From NCBI GenBank assembly GCA_905250075.1, contig CAJNOP010000223.1, forward strand, positions 1-64,000: a stretch of 64,000 nucleotides of DNA. The letters are read 5' to 3'. The position numbers and the translations under genes are program-made. The notes below the pieces were generated by a model. That model saw only the letters and a program-made list of their open reading frames with translations. It ran no database searches and was not told where the DNA came from. The DNA comes from Rotaria sp. Silwood1. Its lineage: Eukaryota; Rotifera; Eurotatoria; Philodinida; Philodinidae. Of the stretch, positions 24,501-36,788 are shown piece by piece. Within the stretch, counting starts at the first letter, position 1; each line of letters begins with the position of its first letter.

Positions 24501-27500
24501 ACTTTTTTAAGATCGTGTGTAAAACATAAAAATAAATCATCAAATTTTTTTCTAATACTAATTTGTTACTGTTATCATTGTCTTTTTTTTGTTGACATAT
24601 TTAGGTTGAAGATAATCTTGTTCTTCTATTTTTTTTTTTATTTTTTGTTAATTTTTAATTTTCTATATTTAGTTTAATAGAACGTTCACGTAAGAAATCT
24701 GGAAAATATTTATCTTCATCAAGTCCGAATACTTCATTAAAACGACGTATTCTTAATTCATTTAATACTCCAACAAATCATTCATCTATATCAAAAGATT
24801 CATTTACAATATTACCAACAACAAATTTATTACGTCGTATACATCGTTCAAAATCTTTTACACCTAATAAACATCAAATTAAAAGATTTTGTTCACGTTC
24901 ATGTAGTTTACCATCAATTGAAAATCATATAGAAGATAATATTATGTTAAAACCTTTAATAACAATAAAAAAATCAAATGATTTAATTGATGATTATTAT
25001 AAAATGCCATCAATTGTTAATGTTGAAGAAAATGTTCAAATTAATAATCAAAATATTACAAGTAAGATTAATTTTATTTGAATAAATATATCATGTCTAA
25101 TGGAAATAAACTAAAATAAGAAAGTGTTAAGCTTATAAGTTAAAGATTAATAATTTCTTTGTATTTTTATAAAAAAAAAAAAGAAAAACAAAAAGTAATC
25201 AAAGAAAATTTTATTTACTTGAGTTGAAAAATCTATGCAATAAAAATTCAATTGAAATTTTCATTTGCTCATTTATTTTCTAAGATAGATGAGACAAATC
25301 TTTTCATCCTCAAGTTCTCCAAGTGAATATACTGATTTTATGGTACCCTGTTACAAATATGTCACAGGAACCTTTAAGTAGATCAGTGCTTCTACGATAA
25401 AATAATCCCTAGCAGTATATTCAACGAAAATTCTGTGACATACTGGTACCATGTTGACAACTGACTCATAGAGTCCGACATGGGATCAAAAAAATTTTTT
25501 TGTTAAAAATTTTGTCTTAAAATATCAACTATTTTGAGTAGTAGGACTATAATACCTTATAGGAGACTTGAAAAACGAGTGTTGAAGGATAATTTGACGG
25601 ACAAGAAGATGTTGAAGATGAAGTATGACCTAGTAGATCTGTGATTTTGATCATATCTTTCATGATCATTCTCAAGATCACTAGTTATGCTCTACAACTA
25701 GCAGTAATCTTTTTAAGCTATACAATGATCGAAGATGATTAATAAGAGAATGGATCTATTCGATCTTTTCGAATATTCTCAGATATAAAGCCTGATCACG
25801 AAAAATAATACTACCTACAGTATATACAAATAAAATTTTTTCGAGCGTTTTCTGATATGTTATGATGCTATGACCACTATTTTTATCAATGCTCTAAGTA
25901 TATTTTCTAAAAAAAAAAAACAAATATTATTTTTAGTTTATGAAAAACCTCTAGCAATTTCTCAACAATCATCAATAAATAATACTATGTCTCCAGTATT
26001 AAAGAAGAAATCTACTCAATCTGTTTATCCTCAATCAATTCAATCTACACCTTATCATCTAACACCAATACCATATGATGCTCATCATCAAAAATCTTTT
26101 CCATCTCCATCATCATCATCATCGGATGAAAAATCAAAAGAATTACTTTCTCATCATCGTCCTATACAACCAAAATTAATATCATCCTCAAATAATAATC
26201 CTTCTCAAACAAATTTTAATTCGTCTTCTTCTGCTATTTTACAATTCTTACAAAAACGAATTAAGAAAAATAATAATAATAATAATAATAATATTGTTAA
26301 TAATAATAATAACAATGTATTAATACCCGAAAAACAAACAGTACCAATACCATGCTGTTCACCTTGTTGTTATGGTCAATTACCAAACAATGGTAAATCT
26401 TGTATATCAAAAAATAGTTCTTCAAATGAACGAATGATTCTTCCAAAATATACAGTTTTACCTTCATTAAAATGTAATCCTACACAAGAATTAAAAAATT
26501 CAAATTCATCATTATCTAATAATCGTAAACAACGTCGACTTCAATCAAATCCATATCCATCACCAAAAGATTTTTTTTCTCAACCATCTATTCCATTTAA
26601 TTATTGTCAAAATTCATTAACAAATGAAATCAAACATAAAACAAATGTTTATCATACAATAACACCAACTAGTGTACAAAATTCTTCTACAGTAATAAGT
26701 CCACCAAATACACCCAATGAATTAACATTACCAAATATATTTGTTGGAAGTATTGATATATCACATGCTATTATTGAACATGGTTCTATTGATATGGATA
26801 AAATACCTAAACTTGTTGTACGACATACAAAAACATATATAAATAAAAAAATTGATACTATGGGACAATTATTTCCAACATGGTTTAATGAACCAGATTA
26901 TCGTTGTATACATTGTTTTACTTGTGATCAAGTATTTACACCACAACAATTTATGACACATGTTGATGATGAACAAATGGTAAAAATACAACCAATAAAT
27001 ATGACATCCATACAATTATTAACATCAGAAAAATTATCAGAATATAAAGTTGGATTGTAAGTTTGATATATTAGGTTATCTATTGATTATTATTTATATG
27101 GTTTTCTTTTTGTAGATGGAATGATTTTTGTACAAATTTAGCTAATTATGCAAGGTAAATCGAATAAAACTAGTAAATATATATATGTGTATAATTTTTT
27201 TTGTAAAATTCAATTATTCAGTAAATTGGCTGAATTAGGAAAACAGAAATATACCAGAAAAGCACCGAAGGTATTCAAATGAGACAGATAAAATTATTGC
27301 TATTCATACAAACTACTAAAAAGACTAATTTTGGTATTTGCGATTCGATATAGAAATTCCATTAAAGCTTACTGAGAATTCATTCGGAAACACGAATTAA
27401 TAAACCTCTATTTTATATTCTTGGTATTTTTGTTCAGTTAACTATAAACATATATCTCTTTTAGAAATATTGTCTTAATTTTATACATATAATTTAATTT

Positions 27501-27666
27501 ATTTGTTTTTATTTTCTAGGAAGGGTCGAATAATAGGATTCTCGACAAACAGAAACTTATAAAGAAAAAAACTCAAAGAAAAACATGTCCAACATTACTT
27601 GAATCTATACAGCCGGTAAATCTTGTAAAGAACTCATATAGTTTTGTGGGAAACACGTATAATTAA
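21577..27666 (+). CDS. SKI/SnoN-family transcriptional corepressor, nine exons
   Basis: Exons 21577-21586, 22158-22394, 22441-23118, 23186-23471, 24673-25061, 25937-27056, 27116-27154, 27222-27270 and 27520-27666 join in phase for 984 residues; all introns are GT-AG. Near 840-935 lies a SKI-type SMAD4-binding region: GQLFPTWFNEPDYRC, then C-x2-C and FTPQQFMTH, then a LWNDF segment and GKQKYTRKAPK, matching the SKI blocks GLLVPELY, C-x2-C, YPPHKFVVHSH, NWRAY and GNKYKRRVPR. SKI proteins bind SMADs and repress TGF-beta/BMP target genes in the nucleus. A folded segment at about 175-290 may be a divergent DHD domain, but this is uncertain, and it is unusually far from the SMAD-binding part. Between them are Ser/Asn-rich disordered stretches, including two poly-Asn tracts. 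The 10-nt first coding exon (MSHG) rests only on phase and a GTAAGT donor. Confidence 0.75.
25340..25456. repeat. GGTACC-type inverted repeat in a SKI-like intron
   Basis: TGGTACCCTGTTACAAATAT and a following ATGTCACAGGAAC block at the left are mirrored by CTGTGACATACTGGTACCA at the right, giving a hairpin of roughly 115 bp. The same TACCCTG...TATGTCACAGGAAC...TTT string recurs at about 51819-51858, so this is a dispersed repeat. Confidence 0.55.
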
Positions 27667-28270
27667 ATGCATCATGATTTTATTTTATTTTTTATTTTTT
27701 ATTGTAAATCCTTGTGAAATCTATCAAAGAGAAAAACGCATTTAGTCATAGAGTATTTGGACAGAATTTCATTGGATTCAAACATGTTGTTGTTGGTAGT
27801 TTTTCTTTTGTTTTTTTTAATTTCTTTTGTTGAAAAATATTCGTCGTTCAGTAAAATTAATTCCTAAAAACGTTCATTGTTGATCTCTTGTTATAATAAG
27901 ATAATTCACGCAAAGAGAAGGAAAAGAAGTCGGGAATTATTTTTAATAATGTTTTATAATATTATAATTAAAATTGATGAACTTCTTTGTCTTTTTTAAT
28001 TAAGCTAATGTTCTCAAAAAACATAAAATGCCGACAATTTAGTTCATCAAGTAATAAAACAATTCTCTATTCTTATTATTACGTTATCTAATCCATGTAT
28101 ATTTTTTCCCACAAGTTGGTTCAGAATTCCTTCGTTTTCACATGTGTAATGTTGTTGAACATGTTCAAAACATAACGTTTGAAATTATCATCAACTTTTC
28201 CTTTTCCTTTATTTGTTTTCAATTAAAACAACATAGAAATCGATGTACATAACTATTTTTAATTTAAATA
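27667..28270. other. 3' flank of the SKI-like gene
   Basis: AT-rich, no coding signal. It presumably contains the 3' UTR and poly-A site of the SKI-like gene; several A-rich hexamers are present but none stands out. Confidence 0.45.
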
Positions 28271-28389
28271 CTAGGTGTTATTAGCAGGCTGAAAACACTA
28301 GCGACTCGTCAGGTTCTGACGAATAAGCCAATCAGGTTTTGCCAACAAAGCATAGCGAGTCGCTAGTGTTCACAACCCAATAATACTAG
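28271..28389. repeat. miniature inverted-repeat element
   Basis: ACACTAGCGACTCG on the left and its reverse complement CGAGTCGCTAGTGT on the right form the core. The outer parts (CTAGGTGTTATTAGCAGGCTG against the mirror of TTGTGAACCCAATAATACTAG-like sequence) pair imperfectly, so arms of about 38 bp enclose a short loop. The element is GC-richer than its surroundings. CTAG stands at both ends and may be part of the element or a target site. Confidence 0.55.
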
Positions 28390-31300
28390 CTGCTATGCAC
28401 ATTGTCAAACATGTTTTTTCATCCAATCTCGATCCTCTATTGAAACCGAGATCATCTCACTCATACGTATTGAGAAGACATAGGTTGTAACAGTATAACA
28501 TTCAACGCCAATATTATACAACGATAAGAGGTATTGTTACTAATGGGAAAATGTGGGTCCTGGGCCAATGAAGACCAAGTATGGAATTATCTTGCTCACA
28601 TTTAGCTTTGTATGATGATTTTTCTAACCTTGAACTGCATCTTGATCACTTGAGTGAAGATTTGTGAAATTACTGCAGACAATAAATGAAACAGAGACTT
28701 AGAAAACTTTTAGAAAATATCTTGTAGTGAATTCCATAAGCTATCAGCTAATAAAAATTTTGTATTGCCTTGTTCTATATCTGAAACAGATGAGTTACAA
28801 AATGGATAAGTTTGAGAAAACTAGAGAAGATACATAATTGAAACGTACTGTTTCATATACAATGATGTTCATTTCTACTCTTCATATCAATAGCTTTGGA
28901 AAGTTCCACAAAAGATCATTAGACCAATGATCATAAGATACAAATTGGTCATTAGAGGGTTTCTAGAAAATCAAACCTCTGGTTCTTCAGTGCCTGCAGC
29001 TTGGTCATAAAATCTCTTCTCACTACAGATGATAAAGCGAACAATTCTCTACAAAATGGAACGTGTCCTACCTCTATGGGATGTTTCTTGGTCGAAATAC
29101 ATCAAATTTGTGCAAAGTCTCCATCAGAATTTTTGTCACATTGGTGTTTGCCGAATGAACATTGGAATGGCCAAACTGCCGTCACAAACAAGAGTGTATC
29201 TGATCAATCTATTGATATAATTGACATATTGGAGACACCAATACTTCATACCAATGGTTGTTTCAATTTGATGGAAAAAAAACTCGACAAAATAAAATTT
29301 TGACATCATGAATCGAACTAAATGGTAACACAATGAGAGGAGATCTTTTGAGATTTGATTTTTCGGAATTTTTACTATTCGAAATTTCATGCTATTCGCC
29401 ATTTTCTATTTTGAGATTTCACTTTTTCGCCAATTTAGAATTTGAGATTTCTACAATAAGTCATTGTTTCATTTCAATGGCTGGTGCAAGAATTAATTAA
29501 AACTTGATCGAAATTCACAATGTTCCTGTCGTCTACAAATAACTTACTTCGTTGACTATACTAAATCTTGTGCAAAGTATTCATTACTAATACATTTGTT
29601 TTAATAAATATGAATAATTATTATTTGACTCAGATCACTAACGTATTAGGAACATTTATTAAAGGTTTCATGCATTTGATATTCTTGTCAAAAATGTAAT
29701 AATTGAAACGATCTATTGCTTTCTCATTGAATACATACTCTAAGTTTTTAGTAATTTACTAACATAATTTGAATATTTGAAATGTCTTTGTATTACTCGT
29801 TCTCATGTGATATTAAAAAGAAAGAAAACTTAACACTGAAAATTGAATCTTTTTTATTGTATAATTCTCCTAATCAAGTCGATCTAAATCAAGAACATGA
29901 TTGCATTATCAATTTGTTTTTATACTCTATTGTATGCTTTTTATGTGGACAAAATACAGTTGAAATCTTACAATGATTTAATTTTAGACGCATAAATAAT
30001 ATCCAACTTCGATTCGAGGGTTGCATTATATAAATGAATATCTATAAGACTCACTGATTTGAAATCAGTTATAGATCATGATGCGGAAAGAATCGGAGCA
30101 AATCATAGAAAAAAACACATTATACAAAAGGCGATACATTTCCAAGTGAAATCTACACTCCATCGGAAGCAACAAAGTTCAGTTTGAATTTGTACATAAT
30201 TATGGTCAACTGTCGTATACAAGTACAATCAGATTTCAGAATTTTGAGTGAAAGATAAGGATAGTCTGATCGTCTTAGCTCGTTATGCAATGATAAGATG
30301 GCGTGCAAACCTGAAAATTTAATAGAATCCAATTCAAATTAATTCATTTTGACTATCGAGAGTGTTTGTTATAAATGATAACGAATACGATATACATGAT
30401 TCGAGAGTGTTCTCACCGTGCTATGTTTTAATGCATTCGCTATGCCGTGTGTTTTTATTTCTTAGTTGAAATACTGGTACAGAGAATTCAAAGCGGTTAA
30501 GGTTTGCATGAAATCAAAAATAATATTGAAACTATAGAATTTATTAGATTTTTTTCTTTTGAGTTTTGATCTTCTATTAACGGATTCTACTAAAGATGAC
30601 GTCTCGATGCTATGTCGATGTTTCGAAAGAAAAATCGCCAACGATAAATTCTGATAATAGTGTTCTAATGAAAATCTTCATTGTATATACGCATGATGCT
30701 TTCATGAATTTTCGACACCGTGTTTCAATTTCTAATGACGGAGATATACAAGGTGTGTATGTAAAGAGAAGTCATTTATAAGTACATCCACTTTCACATC
30801 TTCTTCGATAGTGTTATGATGAGATATACATGATCTATTCCGGATGGAATAGTGATGGCGAAAGGCAGTGCAATACTCGGAAACTTCTACTATGTTTGCA
30901 CGATTCCTATCGTCTTTACTGTAAGTCAGGCCTACATTTATTGCCCTACCCGCCCGGTATTGTCCTCTCTGCTTGTACCAGAGCGTGAAACATATGAGAA
31001 AATCTTCAATCTATTCGATTCGATTTACTGTTTTAAAATCCCAATTCGATTCGGTGCGATTTTCACTAAGAATAGAAAAAATGCTACTGCTTTCGTACAC
31101 CATATCTGACACACATGTTCTGCTTGTTTGTTCGTCAGATATCTATTCTACTGTTTTCTCAACTTAGATATACGTGGTATTTCCATATATATTTTACGAT
31201 CATTTAGTTCTGTAATACCATTTGTGTGTAGGAAAGCAGATTTTAGAGAACAAAGTTGCTCGTAAAACTTCTGTGCCAATCGTTCCTAGAAATAAGACTG

Positions 31301-32107
31301 TACTTAATTCTTGAACAGTCGAAATTTCACAACATGAGTGTATGTCGCAAAATTGAACTAGCAAGAACCAACCGCTACGAAAATTAACCAAAACATTTTA
31401 CAATAAAATCATAGAAGATGGTTTTCTTTACAATCCTTCATTCAAGAGCGATAACCAAAACATTTCAAAAAAGAATAAATGAGTAAGCATAATTAAACAG
31501 TATTGATATGAACAGATAAACATACCACTTTACTTATACATGTCTATCATTAAGAATGAATATACTATTTCTATTATGAAATTTATTAAGAAAAAAACTC
31601 TCTATACAGCTGTCAATAAATATGGATCAAGAGTATTTAATTTATCGAAGAATCATTAGATTATATCATACATATTCGTTATTTGATTACACGTTCATAG
31701 TTAACGAATGCGTTTACAACAATTAGAGGAAGTTAATTACAACTTCTAAATTGGTGTTGTGTTCTCTTGTATGTATTGTTCATCCAAACCAATCATCAGT
31801 AGCGTGTCACATTATTATAAGATCGAACGAAAAGAAAAGCCGAATGAGGCGTCGCAAATTTGATTCGATTTGGCTCGACTGAAGAAATTCTCTATTCGAT
31901 TCTATTCGAATCATTCGTCTATTCAATTCGGTTTCGCGTTCTGGCTTGTACGTGCCCTTCAGGCTCAGAGACGATTTTCTTGATCGCGCGCAATAGTGAA
32001 TAGATAAAGCTGCAGAGGGTAAATAGTAATCACAACCAATTTATTGAGAAAGAAAGGAATGAAGAAAGTTCACAGATTTTTTCCAGAGAGACTCTCTAGC
32101 ATACTGG
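28390..32107. other. intergenic, no supported gene
   Basis: Open frames at 29001-29303 (100 codons), 30596-30781 and 30852-31109 have no recognisable domain. The one at 30596 ends at a possible donor (ACAAG then GTGTGT), but no matching exon was found. From about 31.8 kb, repeated ATTCGATT/TTCGATTC-like motifs appear and base composition becomes less AT-rich. Confidence 0.4.
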
Positions 32108-32122
32108 GGGTGAGAGCAGTCA

Positions 32123-32190
32123 GTTGTGGGTGTGGATGTGACTCTTTTCAGCTGTTTTGAGAGTCATACACCACATCTACGCACACCCAC
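32123..32190. repeat. TGTGGG-type hairpin block 1
   Basis: GTTGTGGGTGTGGATGTGAC (32123-32142) pairs with GAGTCATACACCACATCTAC and GCACACCCAC (32161-32190). TGTGGG is the telomere repeat reported for bdelloid rotifers; here it is interstitial, degenerate and inverted. Confidence 0.6.
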
Positions 32191-32790
32191 ATCATTTTTG
32201 TGTTTCACTTATGTCAGTAATAACCAATAAAAAAACGGCTGCACTGGAAGTATGTTCAAACGAAACTAGGAGAGACATATTTCGTCCTTGATGGCTCACT
32301 CATGCATCTGATATGTTGATTACGATCGAAAAAAATGAAAGCAGCGAGAATGAAAGGAATAAATAGATGACTTGCTCGTAACATCAAAGCATTTCTTTTT
32401 TTTTAATTTTTATCAAAGTTGTCAAACGATTCAATGTTGTTAAGCGATACGATGTTTGTAAGTATGACTCATGACACTAGGTAGTCATCCATATGTTTAA
32501 TGCGTCAGTCGACAAACAAGCAACAGAACATCATCATTCAATGAGACATCGATATTAGCGAATATTTATCTCTTTATTTAGTTTTATGAATGATTAACTT
32601 GCAGTGCTGAAAATCAATATGTCGAAAGAAATCCGTTGCATGTCTCTTTCTTCATCTATGCATTCATCAAAAACATGTTGTAAAAGTTGACATTGCATTT
32701 TCTTTCAGATACTTCGTGTATGAATATCTTCTGTCATTTGATTGTTCTAACAGATATCGATAAAAGACAAAAATAACATTAGAATCTTTG

Positions 32791-33408
32791 ATGAATGAAT
32801 TATTACCTCATCTATTCGAATATCTATCTACCAATGATCTTACCTATGTATTTCATGGTTTCAAATCTCGATTTGATTCTCTTCTTTTTCCTCATTTCTT
32901 CATCAATGGTTTCGATTTTCAATCGATGTATATGAATGTTTTGCATATAATCTGTCGTGAATATCTTCCGAATTTGACTAATAAAGTACCCTCATTGTAT
33001 TTATCAGCAAAAAGCGATTCAATTGAACCAATCAATCGATGGAATGCTCATTGTTTCACATTAGATCAATTTATTCAATTCAAATCGCTTTCTTTGATTT
33101 ATTTGCCGCTTAAACAGTTAATGAACAAAATCACGTTGGCATTACCTCACTTGATGAATCTCGTTCATTTGATCATTGAATATTGTGTTTCCCAGAAGGA
33201 TGAGAGCCTGAATCTACCACGTATGCTTCTGTTGATCAACTGCATATGGAGTCTGCCAAAGCTGACTTATTGTTACTTTCAATTGGAATTGAACCGCTTT
33301 CCAGAGACAACTATGACATCATCAAGTATAACACATCTGTCTATTTTAGGCGTTAATGTTAATGCTTTAGACTTGGGTCGTCTGTTCGAAAGAGCATCAA
33401 AACTTTGA
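32791..33408 (+). pseudogene. F-box protein fragment (truncated)
   Basis: The frame opens in an F-box: MNELLPHLFEYLSTNDLTYV then F-x-S-R-F-x-S-L-L, the usual L-P-x-E-L...F-x-Y-L...D-L...R-F pattern that would bind Skp1 in an SCF ubiquitin ligase. About 150 residues of leucine-rich, LRR-like sequence follow (SLSLIYLPL, LVHLIIEY, ITHLSILG). The frame ends at 33408, about half the length usual for bdelloid F-box proteins. The start is also short: in-frame codons for TLESL precede the ATG but run back to a stop without an upstream Met. Sequence after the stop shows no clear continuation. It lies about 560 bp upstream of the piggyBac element. A decayed gene is most likely; a short functional form is possible. 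Confidence 0.55.
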
Positions 33409-33965
33409 CACTTCTCGACATCATTTCACTTCCATCGTAGTATCACATTCTTAGCAATACCTGAGAGGTGTGGGCGTATAAGTGTGAGATTCTAGTGTCA
33501 CACTCACGTCCTACTGTCAAAAACTCAACTATTTTCGTCCACATGTCATTTGTAGCTATTTTGATAATCTTCTCGACACAGTGGCAACTGTATTCGATTC
33601 AACATGGTCATCGCAACTTATCGATGGACTGTGATCCGACACAATTGTGAATCCAAGTAACCGATCTCATGCGAAAAAGACCGAGTATTGATTGGAAATG
33701 GTAACCATCATTTCTTTCACTTAGGAGAGAATTGAAAAATAGTATCCTACGTTTTGACGCTACTTTTCAATAAACATATCCAGTTCGATTTCGAACATGG
33801 ATAATTACTTTCTGCTACATCTAATCATACACCTATCGATTATGAATGGTTTTCCATAAATAGATTTTTAAACAACGCTCGAACAGTTTCATCGTCCATA
33901 AGGAAGCACATAAGCGGTCACTTCGTTTATTCATATAGAAGAAACAATGAATAAATTCATTTTGT

Positions 33966-36343
33966 TAACCCTTTGAGTCCGATGGTAGCAAAAATGCTAC
34001 ACATGTTTTGTGATTATTTTTTACAGCATATTTCATGAAAATTAGTGCTTAATCTCGCACATTTACAAAGATTTGCGTGCAACAGGGGTGAAGATCGGTG
34101 TTATGGCACATACTTAACTCTACGTGTTTCTTCGTTCTCTTTCTTTCTTTACATATATATATATTAAGTATATCTATTTCTCTTTCGTTCTGTCAAGGTT
34201 TATTCCTTGATATGTTCTTTTGGTTTTTTCCTTCTAATTTCTTACGTTGATTGAACATATCAGATATATTGCCAAGTATGTTATATGATGGAGTTTTCCA
34301 TCTAAGTTCTTCTATATATACCTCCCGTTTTTCTACTAAAGCATGTGTGGTTTTGTCATTTTGAAAATAAACTTATTATATATCAACTGATACTAATCTA
34401 CAAGTCGGGTTTCTTGCTGTTTCATTTCTAGAATAAAATTCGTCGAAAAAACAGAAGTGAATGGAATCTGATCAAGAAAGCAGCACAAGTGGTTCATTGT
34501 CTGATGAACAAAACGATTTTGACGACGAGAGCGGAAGTGATCTTGAAGAAGAGGAAAATGAAGAAGATCAAGATAAAGAGGAAGATGAAGAAGAGGAAGA
34601 TCGAGATCAAGATGGAGAAGAATTTGAACGGAATTGGAGTCAAAAATTTACTCGAGACACAGTTTTCTCTCTAAATCAAGTGCAAGGACGAACAACCATC
34701 ACTTTTACCAAGACCATCAAACTCATTGACGTCTTCAACAAATTTTTCACAAAAGATGTTATTGAATTGATGGTGAAACACACAAATATATATGGAGAGA
34801 AAGAGTCTTTAGCACAGAATCGTACAAATGATTGGCAACAGGTGAATGAAAGTGCTATTCGTTCTTTTTTAGGTTTACTAATCATTATGGGTTTACATCG
34901 ATTGCCTCGACTAAGAGATTATTGGAGTAGAAACAAAATATTTCATACAGAAGTGGTTGCTGATGTTATGCTGAGAGATGAATTCTACCGAATATTTACT
35001 GCATTTCATTTAGCAGATAATGCAAAACAAGATCAATTTGAAAAAAGTTCCGACCAATTCAAATTATTCAACGTTTTCGATTTCATTTCATTACTGAAAA
35101 GAAACTTTCAAGAAAATTTTACTTTGGGAACCAACGTCTGCATTGACGAAAGCATGATAAAATTTAAAGGAAGACGTTCGTTGAAGCAGTATATACCTTT
35201 GAAGCCCATAAAGCGAGGATACAAAGTGTGGTGTTTGGCAGATTGCTCAACCGGATATCTTTATAATTTCAATATCTACTCTGGCAAACAAGAGAATAGA
35301 CAAGGAACATTAGGCGAGAATGTTGTATTGAAGCTTATTAGCAAAATTAATCTAGTAGAACACCAGTTATTTTTTGATCACTATTTTACATCGATCACTC
35401 TACTGTTACAACTGAAAAGGAAGAAAATCGGAGCAACTGGCACAATCAGAACTGATCGAAAGTTATTTCCGAAAGAACTCTTACAAAAAGATAAATTAAA
35501 ACGAGGTGAATATAAGTATTGTACTTATAACCAAATATCAGTGGTCAAGTGGCAACACAAGAAACCGATATTTATTTCAAGTAATTGTTTTGATCCGAGA
35601 AAAACGGAAACGATTAGTAGAAGAGAAAAAGATGGCTCGAAACAAGTCATTATTTGTCCACAACTGGTATTTCAATACAATAAATACAAAGGTGGTGTTG
35701 ATAGGTTTGATCAACGAATCTCTTGCTGTTCAATTGACAGAAAATCCAAGCGAAACTGGTTCCGTATATTTATTTACTTTCTTCAAGCAAGTCTTTCGAA
35801 TGCATTCGTCTGTTATAATGATTTGAGTGAACAGAAGATGGCTTACATAGAATTCCTCTCTTCTGTCTCCACGTCACTAATTGCTGATCAAAAGTTATCG
35901 AAAACAAAAGGTGCACCGATTCACTTTTCCGTCAAAAAGCGAAACCAAATTCAACAAACGTTGCAAAATAAATCTTCACCTAGTAAATTACTAGCACATA
36001 TGCCTATAGCTGGGTCCAGAGGAAGATGTCGATACTGCAGTACAAGATCAAGTCCAGTGTTTAGCAGCATAAAATGCAGTTTTTGTGTTGTTTCTCTTTG
36101 TGTGAAACGAAATAAAAATTGTTTTTTGTCATTTCATGAAACTTATGTATAAGGTTTGAAATCAATAAACTTTACAACTAAAGTTTCCATTCAAGAACAA
36201 CAAAATTCAATAAAACCTACATTGACTAAATTATATGAACGTGAAAAATAGCTTTCTCATGTGTTTTTCTGTGTAAAATGAGCTAATCTGACAGTCTCGT
36301 TTACGTCAATTCAGAAAAAATAATTTCGGACTCAAAGAGTTAA
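33966..36343 (+). mobile_element. complete-looking piggyBac transposon
   Basis: Terminal inverted repeats CCCTTTGAGTCCGA (left, from 33970) and TCGGACTCAAAGAG (right, ending 36339) are each flanked by TTAA (33966-33969 and 36340-36343), the invariant piggyBac target. A small subterminal palindrome GGTAGCAAAAATGCTAC lies just inside the left end. The element is about 2.37 kb and holds one intact transposase frame, so it may still be or recently have been mobile. Confidence 0.9.
34461..36152 (+). CDS. piggyBac transposase (intact)
   Basis: The product has 563 residues in one exon, a normal size for the family. It begins with a very acidic Glu/Asp-rich stretch (about 1-56), then the DDE_Tnp_1_7 region. 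Catalytic Asp residues are visible in CIDESMIKFKGR (about 229), FFDHYFTS (about 306) and GGVDRFDQR (about 414), the three places expected for piggyBac. The C-terminus has a Cys/His cluster, CRYCSTR...KCSFCVVSLCVK...CFLSFHE, matching the Cys-rich DNA-binding domain that reads the terminal repeats. The protein acts in the nucleus to cut and paste the element at TTAA. No frameshift or stop is seen. Confidence 0.93.
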   Translation: MESDQESSTSGSLSDEQNDFDDESGSDLEEEENEEDQDKEEDEEEEDRDQDGEEFERNWSQKFTRDTVFSLNQVQGRTTITFTKTIKLIDVFNKFFTKDVIELMVKHTNIYGEKESLAQNRTNDWQQVNESAIRSFLGLLIIMGLHRLPRLRDYWSRNKIFHTEVVADVMLRDEFYRIFTAFHLADNAKQDQFEKSSDQFKLFNVFDFISLLKRNFQENFTLGTNVCIDESMIKFKGRRSLKQYIPLKPIKRGYKVWCLADCSTGYLYNFNIYSGKQENRQGTLGENVVLKLISKINLVEHQLFFDHYFTSITLLLQLKRKKIGATGTIRTDRKLFPKELLQKDKLKRGEYKYCTYNQISVVKWQHKKPIFISSNCFDPRKTETISRREKDGSKQVIICPQLVFQYNKYKGGVDRFDQRISCCSIDRKSKRNWFRIFIYFLQASLSNAFVCYNDLSEQKMAYIEFLSSVSTSLIADQKLSKTKGAPIHFSVKKRNQIQQTLQNKSSPSKLLAHMPIAGSRGRCRYCSTRSSPVFSSIKCSFCVVSLCVKRNKNCFLSFHETYV

Positions 36344-36374
36344 AATCTATGATGTACGGCTTCCTATGTTTTTG

Positions 36375-36788
36375 TTATTGTTGTCGAACAGCGCGACCAT
36401 TACATTGTGGACCTAATGGTGATTTTGCTGTTAACATTGTACTGTCTTCACTTAATTTCAATGTGCCAATAATCGGCAATGTAGTTGTGTAAGTAGACGG
36501 CTTCATAGTCGGTAGGAAAAATGTCGAAAGTTCTTTACATTGGCCAGCTAATTTGCCAGATATCTTCATGAAGAAATAGGCAAAGTCTTTTACTTGCACT
36601 TCTCCAGTAAGACAGCAACAGACTTGTTTATCACATAAAGGACTGACGTTAAATTTCCCAAGCCAATTTGGACTTGCGCCTGAAATGAATCAACAAGCAA
36701 AAGTTACTGATATTACATGAATCAACTCACTATCACTCAATCCAATAGCTATGCACAAGACGAGTAACAAAATAAGCGAACGAAACAT
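36375..36788 (-). CDS. small secreted cysteine-containing protein, two exons
   Basis: Exon 1 is 36788-36731 and exon 2 is 36679-36375; the 51-bp GT-AG intron joins them in phase for about 120 residues. Exon 1 encodes a clear signal peptide (MFRSLILLLVLCIAIGLSD). The mature part has four Cys in its first third (a C, then a CCC cluster, in PLCDKQVCCCLTGEV) and two more further on, suggesting disulphides. The family is not recognised. It lies directly beside the right end of the piggyBac element; transcription runs towards that end. The good signal peptide, short intron and phase match argue that it is real. Confidence 0.55.

Noticed and set aside
29001..29303. 100-codon plus-strand frame
   Set aside because: No recognisable domain, an overlapping frame of similar quality, and no splice or start context that favours it.
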